Of a stretch of DNA of 64,000 nt, positions 1 through 8,175 are shown piece after piece. Source of the DNA: Oceanirhabdus sp. W0125-5 (GTDB lineage: Bacteria; Bacillota; Clostridia; Clostridiales; Clostridiaceae). The position numbers and the translations under genes were made by a program. The stretch covers positions 5,711,130 through 5,775,129 of the forward strand of contig NZ_CP115913.1 of the NCBI RefSeq assembly GCF_027938815.1. Reading direction: 5' to 3'. Each line of letters opens with the position of its first letter. The first letter of the stretch is position 1. The notes beneath the pieces are model-generated. The model searched no databases. It was not told the DNA's origin and saw only the letters and a program-made list of their open reading frames with translations.

Positions 1-177
1 TGATGGGTTATCTAGTCCACTTGTTACATTTAACAAAGTACTCTTTCCACTTCCACTAGGCCCTAAAATAACTATAAATTCTCCATCATTAATTTCTAGA
101 GAAACATCTTTAAGTGCATATGTTTCTACATTCCCTGTTTTATAAATCTTATTTACATTCTTAAGTATTATAGACAA
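1..177 (-). CDS. ABC transporter ATP-binding protein, N-terminal part (runs off the window)
   Basis: The reading frame is open to the left window edge and encodes the start of an ABC ATPase. The Walker A motif GPSGSGKST is complete; the C-loop and Walker B lie outside the window. The lead-in (KNVNKIYKTGN, then ALKDVSLEI) is typical of the MacB/LolD-like group that pairs with FtsX-type permeases. I chose a TTG start at 175-177 because AAGGGG lies about six bases before it; a GTG at 184-186 is an alternative but sits on the Shine-Dalgarno sequence. A strong promoter with a palindromic operator lies just upstream. The transported substrate cannot be deduced. Confidence 0.85.
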   Translation of the reverse strand, partial: MSIILKNVNKIYKTGNVETYALKDVSLEINDGEFIVILGPSGSGKSTLLNVTSGLDNPS

Positions 178-211
178 GTTATTCACCCCTTTATTAATAT
201 CATCATTCATT

Positions 212-263
212 AGACCGACGGTCGGTTTATAAAAAGATTACTACCATTAGTTATTTTTGTCAA
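212..263 (-). promoter_or_regulatory. Promoter with TetR-type operator for the ABC transporter gene
   Basis: Read leftward, TTGACA (258-263) is followed by a 17-bp spacer and TAATCT (235-240). Just downstream, over the expected transcription start, lies the palindrome ACCGAC-G-GTCGGT (214-226). GC-rich palindromes of this kind are typical of TetR/AcrR-family operators, and the position predicts repression of the ABC gene. The regulator gene is not in the window. Confidence 0.65.
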
Positions 264-481
264 GTTAAAAAAAAGATTAAACACCTTAGTTTTTATAAAT
301 ATTTTTTGCTTTGTTTTGGATAAGCATTGTATAATATCCAATATATGCTATTAAATAATATCTTTGTATTGTGTAATAAAAAACGTAAATATATTAACTA
401 ACTATATTAGGTTGTTTTTATATTATTATGGAGTATTATTGTAGAATTGTAATAATAATGACGCAACAGGAGGAGTACTTT

Positions 482-1096
482 ATGAGTAACTTTGATAAAA
501 TTCCTAGTTTAGAGGAAGCAAAAATAATGTTAAATGAAGCACAAAAATTAAGTCCTACACCATGGGTAGAACATTCTTTGAATGTAGCTGAAGCTGCGAA
601 ATTAATAGCTGAACAAATACCAGGGATGGACTCAAAAAAATCTTATATATTAGGATTGCTTCACGATATTGGTAGACGAGCAGGTAGATTTGGTATGAGG
701 CATGCTGTAGATGGATATAATTATTTGGTTAGCAAAGGGTATGAAGATGCAGCTAGAATTTGTATTACTCATGTAAGCTTTGAATATAATAATAAAAAAG
801 TTGTTGTAGGTAAATGGGATGATTTTAAGGAAGCTAAAGCTTATGCATTAAATTATTTAACTAAAATAGAATATACTGATTATGATAATTTAATTAAATT
901 ATGTGATTCACTATCTTTGCCAGAAGGTTTTTGTTTAATAGAAAAAAGGCTTATTGATATGGCACTAAGAGGTGGTGTAGATGACTATTCAATTCCAAGA
1001 TGGAAATCAACTTTTGAAATAAAGAGATATTTTGAATCTAAGATGGGAAAATCAATTTATGATATATTACCAGGTGTTGTAGAAAATACGTTTTAA
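482..1096 (+). CDS. HD-domain hydrolase
   Basis: This 204-residue protein has the HD phosphohydrolase pattern: an early histidine (VEHSLNVAEAA), the metal-binding pair in LLHDIGR, and a later aspartate in LIKLCDSLSL. HD proteins of this small, single-domain type hydrolyse phosphate esters of nucleotides or similar small molecules; the substrate here is unknown. The start at 482 is preceded by AGGAGGAG at good spacing, so the longer frame from 428 is not used. It stands alone, with about 120 bases of AT-rich DNA on the downstream side in which I see nothing definite. Confidence 0.8.
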   Translation: MSNFDKIPSLEEAKIMLNEAQKLSPTPWVEHSLNVAEAAKLIAEQIPGMDSKKSYILGLLHDIGRRAGRFGMRHAVDGYNYLVSKGYEDAARICITHVSFEYNNKKVVVGKWDDFKEAKAYALNYLTKIEYTDYDNLIKLCDSLSLPEGFCLIEKRLIDMALRGGVDDYSIPRWKSTFEIKRYFESKMGKSIYDILPGVVENTF

Positions 1097-1214
1097 TTAA
1101 TTTATATTACCGCACAACATTCTTATGGTGCAAAATAATAGACAAGTAATAATGTAATCAATTAAGGCATAAAAAAAGAGAAATATATACTAACTATGAA
1201 AGGAGCAGTGAAAA

Positions 1215-1544
1215 ATGAACGGAGATATACGTAATTATTTAGAGAAGTTTGAGGAAGAAACAAAGCACAGATTTCATATGTTATATGAATTGATTTACGA
1301 AAGCACTTCTCAAGATATTGATGAAAAATTGTGGGCTAAATTACCCTCATTTTATGTAGATAAGAATTATGTTCGACTTATTCCCTTTAAAGACCATATA
1401 AATGTTAATGCAAAAGCAGTTATTTCTCACAAAGATGAATTGTCACAATATAAGATTACACCCAAAGGTATGCTTCAAATATTTCATAATCAACAAGTTC
1501 CATGTGAATTGTTAAAAATAATATTTAAAGAAAGCCTTGAGTAA
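1215..1544 (+). CDS. DUF1801 / YdhG-like small protein
   Basis: A 109-residue soluble protein resembling the DUF1801 (YdhG/YjbR/CyaY-like fold) family, in which a helical N-terminus precedes a beta-sheet domain (visible here around WAKLPSFYV and VRLIPFKDHINV). Some family members have been called iron chaperones, but that role is not demonstrated for this subgroup. The start has AGGAG about eight bases upstream. It converges on the MATE gene, with a shared bidirectional terminator between. Confidence 0.65.
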   Translation: MNGDIRNYLEKFEEETKHRFHMLYELIYESTSQDIDEKLWAKLPSFYVDKNYVRLIPFKDHINVNAKAVISHKDELSQYKITPKGMLQIFHNQQVPCELLKIIFKESLE

Positions 1545-1551
1545 AGCACAA

Positions 1552-1580
1552 CTTAAGGAACTCTTAATGAGTTCCTTAAG
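1552..1580. terminator. Bidirectional terminator
   Basis: Perfect 12-bp hairpin CTTAAGGAACTC / GAGTTCCTTAAG with a 5-base loop, between the convergent DUF1801 and MATE genes. The flanking DNA is T/A-rich on both sides. Confidence 0.75.
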
Positions 1581-1595
1581 TATTATATTATTATT

Positions 1596-2951
1596 TTAAA
1601 CATCTAAAGTTATTTTATCACCCAATACTCTCTTAACAACATAATGAGATATAGTTGCTGAAAATAAATATGATACAACAAGAGCTCCAAAAACACCTAT
1701 TATCCCAAATAAATATGAACCTATTAAAGCTAGTGGTATATATATCACAAACATCTGCATTAATGTAAGTATTGAAGCATGTATAGGCTTATTAAGTGCA
1801 TTTAATACTGAGGTTGAAATTAATAATATACCTTGTACTCCATAACCAATTGGTACAATCCATAAGTACATAACTATAACCTTTATAACTGAATCGTCAT
1901 GGCTAAATAGCCCTGCTAGTGGCTTTGCAAATATAGCTAAAATTAAAAACATTATCCCACTTGATAAAAGAGAAAACTTTTTACTAATAGAAATACTTAA
2001 TTCTACCCTATCCATTCTTCCTGCACCATAATTTTGTCCTATAAATGGAGCCATTATAGTTGATAGAGCGCCTACCAATAATAGAGCAAATCTTTCAATT
2101 CTAGTTGCTACTCCATAACCAGCTACAGCTTGTATACCATGAGAAGCTATTAAATTGGTGATTATACCCATTGCTATAGGGTTTATCATTTTTGTAAGTG
2201 CATTAGGCAATCCAATATATAATATTTTTTTCCATGAATCCATTACTTCTTTTAGCTTTACAGATTCTATTATTACAATCTTTTCTCTTATAACTAAAAT
2301 ATATAGTGCAACTCCAAAGGTTACAGTCCTTGATATTACTGTAGCAATAGCAGCTCCTGCTACCCCTAGCTTTGGAAATGGCCCCACTCCAAAAATTAAT
2401 AGTGGATCAAGTATTACATTTATAGTTGCTGAAATCATCATAACAGTTCCAGGTGTTTTTGTATCTCCTAAAGCACGTATAGCATTATTACCTACCATTG
2501 GAACAACAACGAAGACTACTCCTATATACCATATTCTCATATATTCTTTTACATATGGCATTATATCAGCACTAACCCCTAATAACTGAAATACAGGCTC
2601 AATGGTTGAAAGCCCTATAAAAACAAAAATAATAACTAAAATAATTGATAAACTCAGGCTGTCAGTAGCTAACCTTTGTACTTTATGATGGTCTCCTTCA
2701 CCAATAGCTCTTGAAATTACAGAAGATGCACCCATCCCTAATCCTTGAGCAAGGCTATTAACTATTAGTACTACAGGAAAAGTGAATGTAAGTGCAGCTA
2801 ATTGATTAGTTCCTAGCTTTCCTACATAATAGGTGTCTACTAAATTGAAAATAATCAATCCTAACATCCCAAATATCATTGGAATAGTTTGTTTTATTAA
2901 AACACTTTTCACATTACCAGTAGTTAATATTGCTCTATTATTTCTTCCCAT
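1596..2951 (-). CDS. MATE family multidrug/cation efflux transporter
   Basis: A 451-residue polytopic membrane protein with about twelve hydrophobic segments and the MATE layout: a N-terminal segment IPMIFGMLGLIIFNLVDTYYVG, then the repeated halves with LAQGLGMGASSVISRAIG in the first and GALSTIMAPFIGQNYGAG in the second. MATE pumps export organic cations, including drugs and dyes, in exchange for Na+ or H+. The gene lies directly downstream of a marR gene on the same strand, and a copy of the likely MarR operator sits between the two, so drug-responsive control is likely. Confidence 0.9.
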   Translation of the reverse strand: MGRNNRAILTTGNVKSVLIKQTIPMIFGMLGLIIFNLVDTYYVGKLGTNQLAALTFTFPVVLIVNSLAQGLGMGASSVISRAIGEGDHHKVQRLATDSLSLSIILVIIFVFIGLSTIEPVFQLLGVSADIMPYVKEYMRIWYIGVVFVVVPMVGNNAIRALGDTKTPGTVMMISATINVILDPLLIFGVGPFPKLGVAGAAIATVISRTVTFGVALYILVIREKIVIIESVKLKEVMDSWKKILYIGLPNALTKMINPIAMGIITNLIASHGIQAVAGYGVATRIERFALLLVGALSTIMAPFIGQNYGAGRMDRVELSISISKKFSLLSSGIMFLILAIFAKPLAGLFSHDDSVIKVIVMYLWIVPIGYGVQGILLISTSVLNALNKPIHASILTLMQMFVIYIPLALIGSYLFGIIGVFGALVVSYLFSATISHYVVKRVLGDKITLDV

Positions 2952-3007
2952 ACAATTCTTCCTTTCATTAATAAACTTTTGTTAACTTACTCATATAAAT
3001 ATATATG

Positions 3008-3022
3008 GTTATTGCAACTATT
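3008..3022. promoter_or_regulatory. Putative MarR operator in the marR-MATE gap
   Basis: The 15-mer GTTATTGCAACTATT occurs here and twice upstream of marR (3569-3583 and 3607-3621). Its centre TTGCAA is palindromic. Placement next to both genes of the pair suggests it is the operator for the local MarR protein. Confidence 0.5.
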
Positions 3023-3063
3023 ATTCCTTTTAAAAGCACCCATTTAACTTGGATGCATATTTT

Positions 3064-3513
3064 TTACTCTTCTTTCTTCCTTAAATCCTCTACTGATTTG
3101 CACATATTTTCTAACATTAATTTTAAGGACTCTAATGTCTGCTCCTGCTGTTTATCACTCATGCCTGAGCTAAGAATATCGGTATTACTTCTCAGAAATT
3201 TTCTTAATGTTGGTATAAAGCTTTTTCCTTTTTCCGTTAAGTACAATTTATAATATCTTTTATCTTCTTTATCTTGTTCCCTATAAATATATCCTTCATC
3301 TTCTAATTTCCTTACTGCTTTAGCTGTTGTTGTTTTATCTATAGCCAATAACTTACTTAATTCTTTCTGAGATAATCCCTCATGGTTATGAATATTTATA
3401 AGAAAAATATATTGACCGCTTCCAATCCCATAAGGCTTCAACTTATTATTAATCAGTATTTGCTGATGTCTATATATTGCAGATATATATTTACCAAATG
3501 ACTCACATTGCAT
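3064..3513 (-). CDS. MarR family transcriptional regulator
   Basis: A 149-residue winged-helix regulator. The MarR core is visible: GLSQKELSKLLAIDKTTTAKAVRKLEDEGYIYRE (helix-turn-helix) followed by the wing DKRYYKLYLTEKGK. Such proteins are dimeric repressors released by small aromatic ligands. It is transcribed just ahead of the MATE pump and two copies of a repeated 15-mer lie upstream of it, so autoregulation and control of the pump are likely. Confidence 0.9.
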   Translation of the reverse strand: MQCESFGKYISAIYRHQQILINNKLKPYGIGSGQYIFLINIHNHEGLSQKELSKLLAIDKTTTAKAVRKLEDEGYIYREQDKEDKRYYKLYLTEKGKSFIPTLRKFLRSNTDILSSGMSDKQQEQTLESLKLMLENMCKSVEDLRKKEE

Positions 3514-3568
3514 ATTTCTCTTCTCCTTTAAATAATACTATTAATTAATATCTATATTATAATAGAAT

Positions 3569-3621
3569 GTTATTGCAACTATTTAACATTATATAATATA
3601 TATAATGTTATTGCAACTATT
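3569..3621. promoter_or_regulatory. Two putative MarR operators upstream of marR
   Basis: Direct copies of GTTATTGCAACTATT at 3569-3583 and 3607-3621, 38 bp apart, each preceded by AAT. A third copy is at 3008-3022 between marR and the MATE gene. The shared sequence around a marR gene is the evidence. Confidence 0.5.
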
Positions 3622-3630
3622 TTAAAATTT

Positions 3631-3667
3631 ATAAAAACCCGCTTTCACAAATCCGTGAAAGCGGGTT
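3631..3667 (-). terminator. Leftward rho-independent terminator
   Basis: A 13-bp perfect hairpin AACCCGCTTTCAC / GTGAAAGCGGGTT with a 6-base loop, followed on the minus strand by a run of T. It lies at, and partly within, the 3' end of the short reading frame at 3645-3839. Confidence 0.8.
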
Positions 3668-3839
3668 GATTACATCTCATCATCATAAATACTTCTTCTA
3701 AGGATTTTCCAAACACTCTTGCTATATTAAATGCTGCCTTGCTTGATTTCATTTCCGTTAATTGATCACGTTCATCTCTAACAGGTAACCCATCTTTTGA
3801 TTTACATGAATTAATTACCACATGAAATCCCCTTCCCAT
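3645..3839 (-). pseudogene. Short XRE-like regulator remnant (uncertain)
   Basis: This 64-residue frame ends with NIARVFGKSLEEVF, which matches the last helix of small XRE/HipB-like helix-turn-helix regulators (pattern KIAKVFGVSIEEIF). The middle of the frame (LPVRDERDQLTE) resembles the first HTH helix, but the rest of the motif is missing, so it looks like a shortened or decayed copy. A strong terminator overlaps its end, which suggests the locus was once transcribed. It could also be a non-coding stretch. Confidence 0.35.
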
Positions 3840-3879
3840 TCTTTCATCAAAATGTTATTATAAATAATATAATTAAATA

Positions 3880-3974
3880 AGACAGTTCGTAACCATCCTG
3901 TCTATAAACAAAACTAGGACCAAATTACCGTTTTAGGTAGTTTTTTGTTTATGGGCTGTTTATGCCCTTTTTTT
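3880..3974 (+). ncRNA. preQ1-I riboswitch with terminator
   Basis: The aptamer shows P1 (GACAG 3881-3885 with CTGTC 3898-3902), the loop TTCGTA, and the A-rich tail TATAAACAAAACTAGG that forms the H-type pseudoknot in class I preQ1 riboswitches. The last part of the aptamer (AAAACTA) can pair with TAGTTTT (3938-3944) to form a hairpin followed by T's, and a second hairpin GGGC-N7-GCCC with seven T's ends at 3974. The element precedes a six-gene operon of queuosine-precursor enzymes, as expected for transcriptional shut-off by preQ1. Confidence 0.88.
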
Positions 3975-4007
3975 GTGTCCTTTTTTAAAATTTAGGAGGA
4001 TTAACCA

Positions 4008-5006
4008 ATGAAAAAAATAGGTTTAACAACTACAGTTCCTGTGGAAGTACTTCTAGCAGCTGGATATACACCAATAGATTTAAATAATCTCTTTATAACT
4101 TCCAAAGACTATTCAAGTTATATTGATATAGCTGAAAGAGATGGATTTCCAAAAAGTATGTGCACTTGGATAAAAGGAATTTATGGAGCTTGTATAGAGA
4201 ATGATATCAAAGAAATAGTTGGAGTTATGGAAGGTGACTGCTCTAATACAAAAGCTCTTATAGAAGTATTGGAATTAAGAGGAATTAAGGTTTACCCTTT
4301 TTCTTTTCCACACAGCCATAAGAAAGAAGATGTAAAAAAAGAACTAGATAAGTTTATGAAAGTTTTCGGTGTAAATATTGATGAAGTTGAAAAAGTGAGA
4401 ACTAGATTAAATAAAGTGAGAGACTTAGCTAAGGAAATTGATAAGTTAACGTATATATACAATAAGGCAAATGGTTTTGAAAATCATCTATATCAGGTAA
4501 GTTTAAGTGATTTAAATGGTGATGTTAATGCTTTTGAATCTCAACTGAAAGATGTTATTTCAAGTATTAAGGAAAGACAACCTATAGATAAAAAACTAAG
4601 ATTAGGATACATTGGTGTTCCACCTATGACAGGTGATATATATGATTATGTTGAGAACTTTAATTCTCATTTTGTATATAACGAAGTTCAGAGAGAATTT
4701 GCTTTTCCAAGAGCAAATGAAGCTGAAAATATATATGAACAGTATTATGATTACACATATCCATATGATACTGAATTTAGAATTATAGAGTTAAAAAAGC
4801 AAATCAAAGAGAGAAAATTAGATGGAATTATTCATTACACTCAAGCTTTTTGTTATAGAGCAGTTGAAGATATTATCTTAAAAGAAAAGTTAGACATCCC
4901 TATTCTCAATATTGAGGGTGATAAGTTAAATACTCTAGATGCAAGAACTAAACTTAGACTTGAGGCATTTCTTGATATGTTATCAGATTTCAAGGAGGAA
5001 AACTAA
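4008..5006 (+). CDS. HgdB / double-cubane-cluster-like ATP-dependent reductase component, queuosine operon
   Basis: A 332-residue protein of the 2-hydroxyacyl-CoA dehydratase D-component (HgdB/BadD/FldB) and double-cubane-cluster protein superfamily. It has four cysteines (C52, C62, C78 and C282), in MCTWIKGIYGAC, GDCSNTK and AFCYR, placed like the cluster ligands of that fold, and a Rossmann-like C-terminal part. It is the first gene after the preQ1 riboswitch, abuts its activase (stop and start adjacent) and is followed by queD, queE, folE and queC. The operon has no queF, queG or queH. I infer a low-potential reduction in the queuosine pathway (preQ0 to preQ1, or epoxyqueuosine reduction) rather than acyl-CoA dehydration; this is not established. 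Confidence 0.8.
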   Translation: MKKIGLTTTVPVEVLLAAGYTPIDLNNLFITSKDYSSYIDIAERDGFPKSMCTWIKGIYGACIENDIKEIVGVMEGDCSNTKALIEVLELRGIKVYPFSFPHSHKKEDVKKELDKFMKVFGVNIDEVEKVRTRLNKVRDLAKEIDKLTYIYNKANGFENHLYQVSLSDLNGDVNAFESQLKDVISSIKERQPIDKKLRLGYIGVPPMTGDIYDYVENFNSHFVYNEVQREFAFPRANEAENIYEQYYDYTYPYDTEFRIIELKKQIKERKLDGIIHYTQAFCYRAVEDIILKEKLDIPILNIEGDKLNTLDARTKLRLEAFLDMLSDFKEEN

Positions 5007-5768
5007 ATGAGAATATTAGGTATAGATCTTGGAAGTAGAGAAGTTAAGATTGCAGTAATGGAAGATAATAAAATTGTAAAAACGCTAAAAGTTAGTACAA
5101 TGTCTTTTTATAGAGACTATTGTACTTATGATGGTAAAGTTACAGTAGATTTAAATAAATTAAATATAACAGATGTCGATATAGCCGTGTCTACAGGATA
5201 TGGTAGAAACAATACTGACTTAAAGAAATTTACCCCTATAAATGAGATAAAAGCTCATGTTTATGGCGGGTTTTATCAAACATGGTTAAGGGATTTTATA
5301 CTTTTAGACGTAGGTGGACAAGATGTTAAAGTAGTTAAAGTTGAAAAAGGTATTACCACAGATTTAGAACTTAATGAAAAATGTGCTGCTTCCTGTGGCA
5401 GATATTTAGAGAATATGGCAAATGTTCTTGAAATATCTCTTGATGATATGAGTAACTACTATGAAAACCCCGTAGAGCTAAATTCAACATGTGCAGTATT
5501 TTCTGAATCTGAATTGATTGGAAAAATTGCTGAGGGTGTTGATATGGAAAGTTTATGTGCTGGAGTTAATTATTCCTTATATAAAAGGTTGCAGCCACTT
5601 TTAACAAAGTTTAAAGGGAGAAAATTAGTTTTAACTGGTGGAGTTGCTAATAACTCTGCTATAAAAGAATATTTAAAGAATGATTATGAAGAAATTATTT
5701 CAGTTGAGGAACCTCAATTTAATGGAGCAATCGGATGTTGTTATTATGGGAGTAAGTTTATTAAGTAA
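5007..5768 (+). CDS. BadF/HgdC-type ATPase activase (partner of the upstream reductase)
   Basis: A 253-residue ASKHA-fold ATPase. Phosphate-1 motif GIDLGSREVKIAV and phosphate-2 motif DVGGQDVKVV are clear, followed by KCAASCGRYLENMA (C126, C130) and STCAVFSESEL (C162). C126 and C162 match the cysteines that hold the single 4Fe-4S cluster across the homodimer interface in HgdC-type activases. The adenosine motif LVLTGGVANN is present. The enzyme would use ATP hydrolysis to push electrons at very low potential into the protein encoded immediately upstream. AGGAGG lies inside the end of the upstream gene, so translation is probably coupled. Confidence 0.87.
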   Translation: MRILGIDLGSREVKIAVMEDNKIVKTLKVSTMSFYRDYCTYDGKVTVDLNKLNITDVDIAVSTGYGRNNTDLKKFTPINEIKAHVYGGFYQTWLRDFILLDVGGQDVKVVKVEKGITTDLELNEKCAASCGRYLENMANVLEISLDDMSNYYENPVELNSTCAVFSESELIGKIAEGVDMESLCAGVNYSLYKRLQPLLTKFKGRKLVLTGGVANNSAIKEYLKNDYEEIISVEEPQFNGAIGCCYYGSKFIK

Positions 5769-5787
5769 TTTTAGGAGGATTAATTTA

Positions 5788-6219
5788 ATGTATATTTTAA
5801 AAGCGGAACACAGCTTTGATAGTGCTCATTTTCTTGCAAATTATGAAGGGAAATGCAGCAATATTCACGGTCATAGATGGAGAGTAGAAATAGAAGTTCA
5901 ATCAGAATCATTAATTAATGGTGGACAATTAGATGGTATGGTAATAGATTTTGGAGATTTAAAGAAAGACGTTAAGGAAATAGTTGATTATTATGACCAT
6001 GCCTTAATCCTACAAGAAGGTACTATGAGAAAAGAAACTTTACAGTGCTTAATTCAAGATAACTTCAAAATAATAGAGGTACAATTCAGACCAACAGCAG
6101 AAAATTTCTCAGCCTTTTTCTTTAATTACATGGAGGAAAAAGGCTATAACGTAAAAAGAGCTACTGTTTATGAAACACCTACTAACAGTGCCACATATGA
6201 AAAATGTGAGGTGAAGTAA
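5788..6219 (+). CDS. queD: 6-carboxy-5,6,7,8-tetrahydropterin synthase
   Basis: A 143-residue member of the 6-pyruvoyl-tetrahydropterin synthase fold. The zinc-binding histidines are visible in FDSAHFL and NIHGHRW, and the nucleophile C (GKCSNIHGH) lies just before them; DFGDLK and DYYDHALIL complete the active site. The enzyme converts 7,8-dihydroneopterin triphosphate to 6-carboxytetrahydropterin. I start at 5788, which has TTAGGAGG upstream; a longer frame from 5680 overlaps the activase gene and has no family support. Second step of preQ0 synthesis, in the riboswitch-controlled operon. Confidence 0.95.
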   Translation: MYILKAEHSFDSAHFLANYEGKCSNIHGHRWRVEIEVQSESLINGGQLDGMVIDFGDLKKDVKEIVDYYDHALILQEGTMRKETLQCLIQDNFKIIEVQFRPTAENFSAFFFNYMEEKGYNVKRATVYETPTNSATYEKCEVK

Positions 6220-6220
6220 T

Positions 6221-6886
6221 ATGAATTATAAAGTAGTTGAGAAATTCGTAAGCGTAAATGGAGAAGGCCGATTATCAGGTCAATTAGCCATATTCATAAG
6301 ATTTGCTGGATGTAATCTAGATTGCAGTTATTGTGATACAAGATGGGCTAATGAAGAAAATGTTGAATACACTTTAATGAATGAGCAAGAAATATATGAA
6401 TATATACAATCCACAGGGGTTAAAAATATTACATTAACAGGGGGAGAACCTTTACTTCAAGTTGGTCTTATAGAATTATTAAATGTATTATCAAAAGATG
6501 AAGATCTTTTAGTTGAAATTGAGACAAATGGTAGTGTTTCTTTAAAAGAATTTATAGATATTACAAATGCCCCTAGATTTGTAATGGATTATAAACTTCC
6601 TTCAAGTGATATGGAAGAAAAGATGTTAGTTGATAATTTAAAATATTTAACAAAAAAAGATACAATTAAATTTGTTGCAGGTACTACTGAAGATTTAGAA
6701 CGAGCTAAGTATCTAATAGATGAATATAATTTAATAAATAAAACCAACGTATATATCAGCCCAGTTTTCGGTAAGATTGAAATGGCTGAGATTGTTGAAT
6801 TTATGCATAAATATACTATGAATGGGGTTACCCTTCAAGTACAGCTTCACAAGATAATATGGGATCCTGAGGAAAGAGGGGTTTAA
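6221..6886 (+). CDS. queE: 7-carboxy-7-deazaguanine synthase (radical SAM)
   Basis: A 221-residue short radical-SAM enzyme. CNLDCSYCDTRW carries the CxxxCxxC ligands of the SAM-binding 4Fe-4S cluster, NGEGRLSGQLAIFIRFAGCN is the usual N-terminal substrate region, and LTGGEPLLQ is the SAM-binding GGE motif. It contracts the ring of 6-carboxytetrahydropterin to 7-carboxy-7-deazaguanine. It follows queD by one base and precedes folE, an order consistent with one transcript and translational coupling. Confidence 0.95.
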   Translation: MNYKVVEKFVSVNGEGRLSGQLAIFIRFAGCNLDCSYCDTRWANEENVEYTLMNEQEIYEYIQSTGVKNITLTGGEPLLQVGLIELLNVLSKDEDLLVEIETNGSVSLKEFIDITNAPRFVMDYKLPSSDMEEKMLVDNLKYLTKKDTIKFVAGTTEDLERAKYLIDEYNLINKTNVYISPVFGKIEMAEIVEFMHKYTMNGVTLQVQLHKIIWDPEERGV

Positions 6887-6891
6887 ATACA

Positions 6892-7479
6892 ATGGCTATC
6901 AATGTAAAAGAAATTGAAAAACACATAAGAGGAATTTTAATAGCTTTAGGTGAAAATCCAGATAGAGAAGGTCTAAAAGATACCCCTAAACGTGTTGCTA
7001 AAATGTATGAAGAAGTATTTTCTGGACAATGTTACACAAATGCTGAAATTGCTGAGATGTTTAATAAAACTTTTGAAGAAGATTTAACTATAGATAAAAC
7101 TAATAAAGATATTGTTTTTATGAAGGATATTGAAATTTTCAGCCATTGTGAACATCATTTAGCTTTAATGTACAACATGAAGGTATCTGTTGCTTATATT
7201 CCTAAAAATAAAATTATTGGTTTAAGTAAAATCGCTAGAATTGCTGATATTGTTGGACGCAGATTGCAGCTTCAAGAACGAATTGGTACGGATATAGCAG
7301 AAATCATGCAGTTAATAACAGAATCTGAGGATGTTGCTGTTATCATCGAAGGTGAACACGGATGTATGACAACTAGAGGTATTAAGAAAACAAATACTAA
7401 AACCATAACAACAACGTTAAGAGGAAGATTTAAAACTGACTTAAGTATACAAAACAATCTAATGCTTATGTATAAATAG
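6892..7479 (+). CDS. folE: GTP cyclohydrolase I
   Basis: A 195-residue GTP cyclohydrolase I. The zinc-binding motif SHCEHHL and the later GCMTTRG (third zinc cysteine) are both intact, and the family motifs GLSKIARI and RLQLQERI are visible. The enzyme makes 7,8-dihydroneopterin triphosphate from GTP, feeding both folate and 7-deazaguanine synthesis. Its place between queE and queC under a preQ1 riboswitch says that this copy mainly supplies queuosine precursors. Confidence 0.96.
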   Translation: MAINVKEIEKHIRGILIALGENPDREGLKDTPKRVAKMYEEVFSGQCYTNAEIAEMFNKTFEEDLTIDKTNKDIVFMKDIEIFSHCEHHLALMYNMKVSVAYIPKNKIIGLSKIARIADIVGRRLQLQERIGTDIAEIMQLITESEDVAVIIEGEHGCMTTRGIKKTNTKTITTTLRGRFKTDLSIQNNLMLMYK

Positions 7480-7506
7480 ATATTAACGAAAGGTTCGGTG
7501 TAATTA

Positions 7507-8175
7507 ATGAATATAGAAGTAAATAAAGATAAAGCTGTAGTAGTTTTTAGTGGTGGCCAAGATAGTACAACTTGTTTGTTCTGGGCAAAGAAAAGATTTA
7601 AAGAAGTTATTGCAGTATCATTTGATTATGGACAAAAACATAAATTTGAATTAGAATGTGCTAAAGCTATCTGTAAGAAGCATAATGTTGAATATCATTC
7701 TTTAGATTTAACTTTATTAAATCAATTAGCTCCAAACTCTTTAACTAGACAAGATATAGAAGTAGATAAAGATTCCCCTAAAGAAGGTACTCCAAATTCA
7801 TTTGTAGATGGAAGAAACTTATTATTTATGTCTTTTGTTGCAGTATTTGCAAAGCAAAAAGGAGCAAATCACATTATAACAGGTGTATCACAAAGTGATT
7901 TTAGTGGATATCCTGACTGTAGAGATGTATTCATTAAATCATTAAATGTTACATTGAATCTAGCTATGGATTATCAATTTGTAATTCATACACCATTAAT
8001 GTGGATTGATAAAGCTGAAACTTGGAAATTAGCTGATGATTTAGGTGTACTTGATATAGTTAAAAATGAAACCTTAACTTGTTATAATGGAATTATAGGA
8101 AATGGCTGTGGAGATTGTCCTGCATGTAAATTAAGAAAAAATGGATATTTAGAGTTTAAAAGATTATATAAATAA
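7507..8175 (+). CDS. queC: 7-cyano-7-deazaguanine (preQ0) synthase
   Basis: A 222-residue PP-loop ATPase. SGGQDSTTCLFWA is the pyrophosphate-binding loop, and the C-terminal CGDCPACKLRKNG carries the zinc cysteines together with the earlier TCYNG. It uses ATP and ammonia to turn the carboxylate of 7-carboxy-7-deazaguanine into the nitrile preQ0. It is the last gene of the operon; the stop codon overlaps the first hairpin of a repeat element, which probably serves as terminator. Confidence 0.95.
   Translation: MNIEVNKDKAVVVFSGGQDSTTCLFWAKKRFKEVIAVSFDYGQKHKFELECAKAICKKHNVEYHSLDLTLLNQLAPNSLTRQDIEVDKDSPKEGTPNSFVDGRNLLFMSFVAVFAKQKGANHIITGVSQSDFSGYPDCRDVFIKSLNVTLNLAMDYQFVIHTPLMWIDKAETWKLADDLGVLDIVKNETLTCYNGIIGNGCGDCPACKLRKNGYLEFKRLYK

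Noticed and set aside
2155..2589. 144-codon plus-strand frame over the MATE gene
   Set aside because: It is an antisense shadow of a hydrophobic protein gene, without a ribosome site or recognisable domain.
4008..5768. Naming the pair as a 2-hydroxyacyl-CoA dehydratase and its activator
   Set aside because: The second dehydratase subunit and CoA-transferase or dehydrogenase partners are missing, and the riboswitch and que genes point to another substrate.
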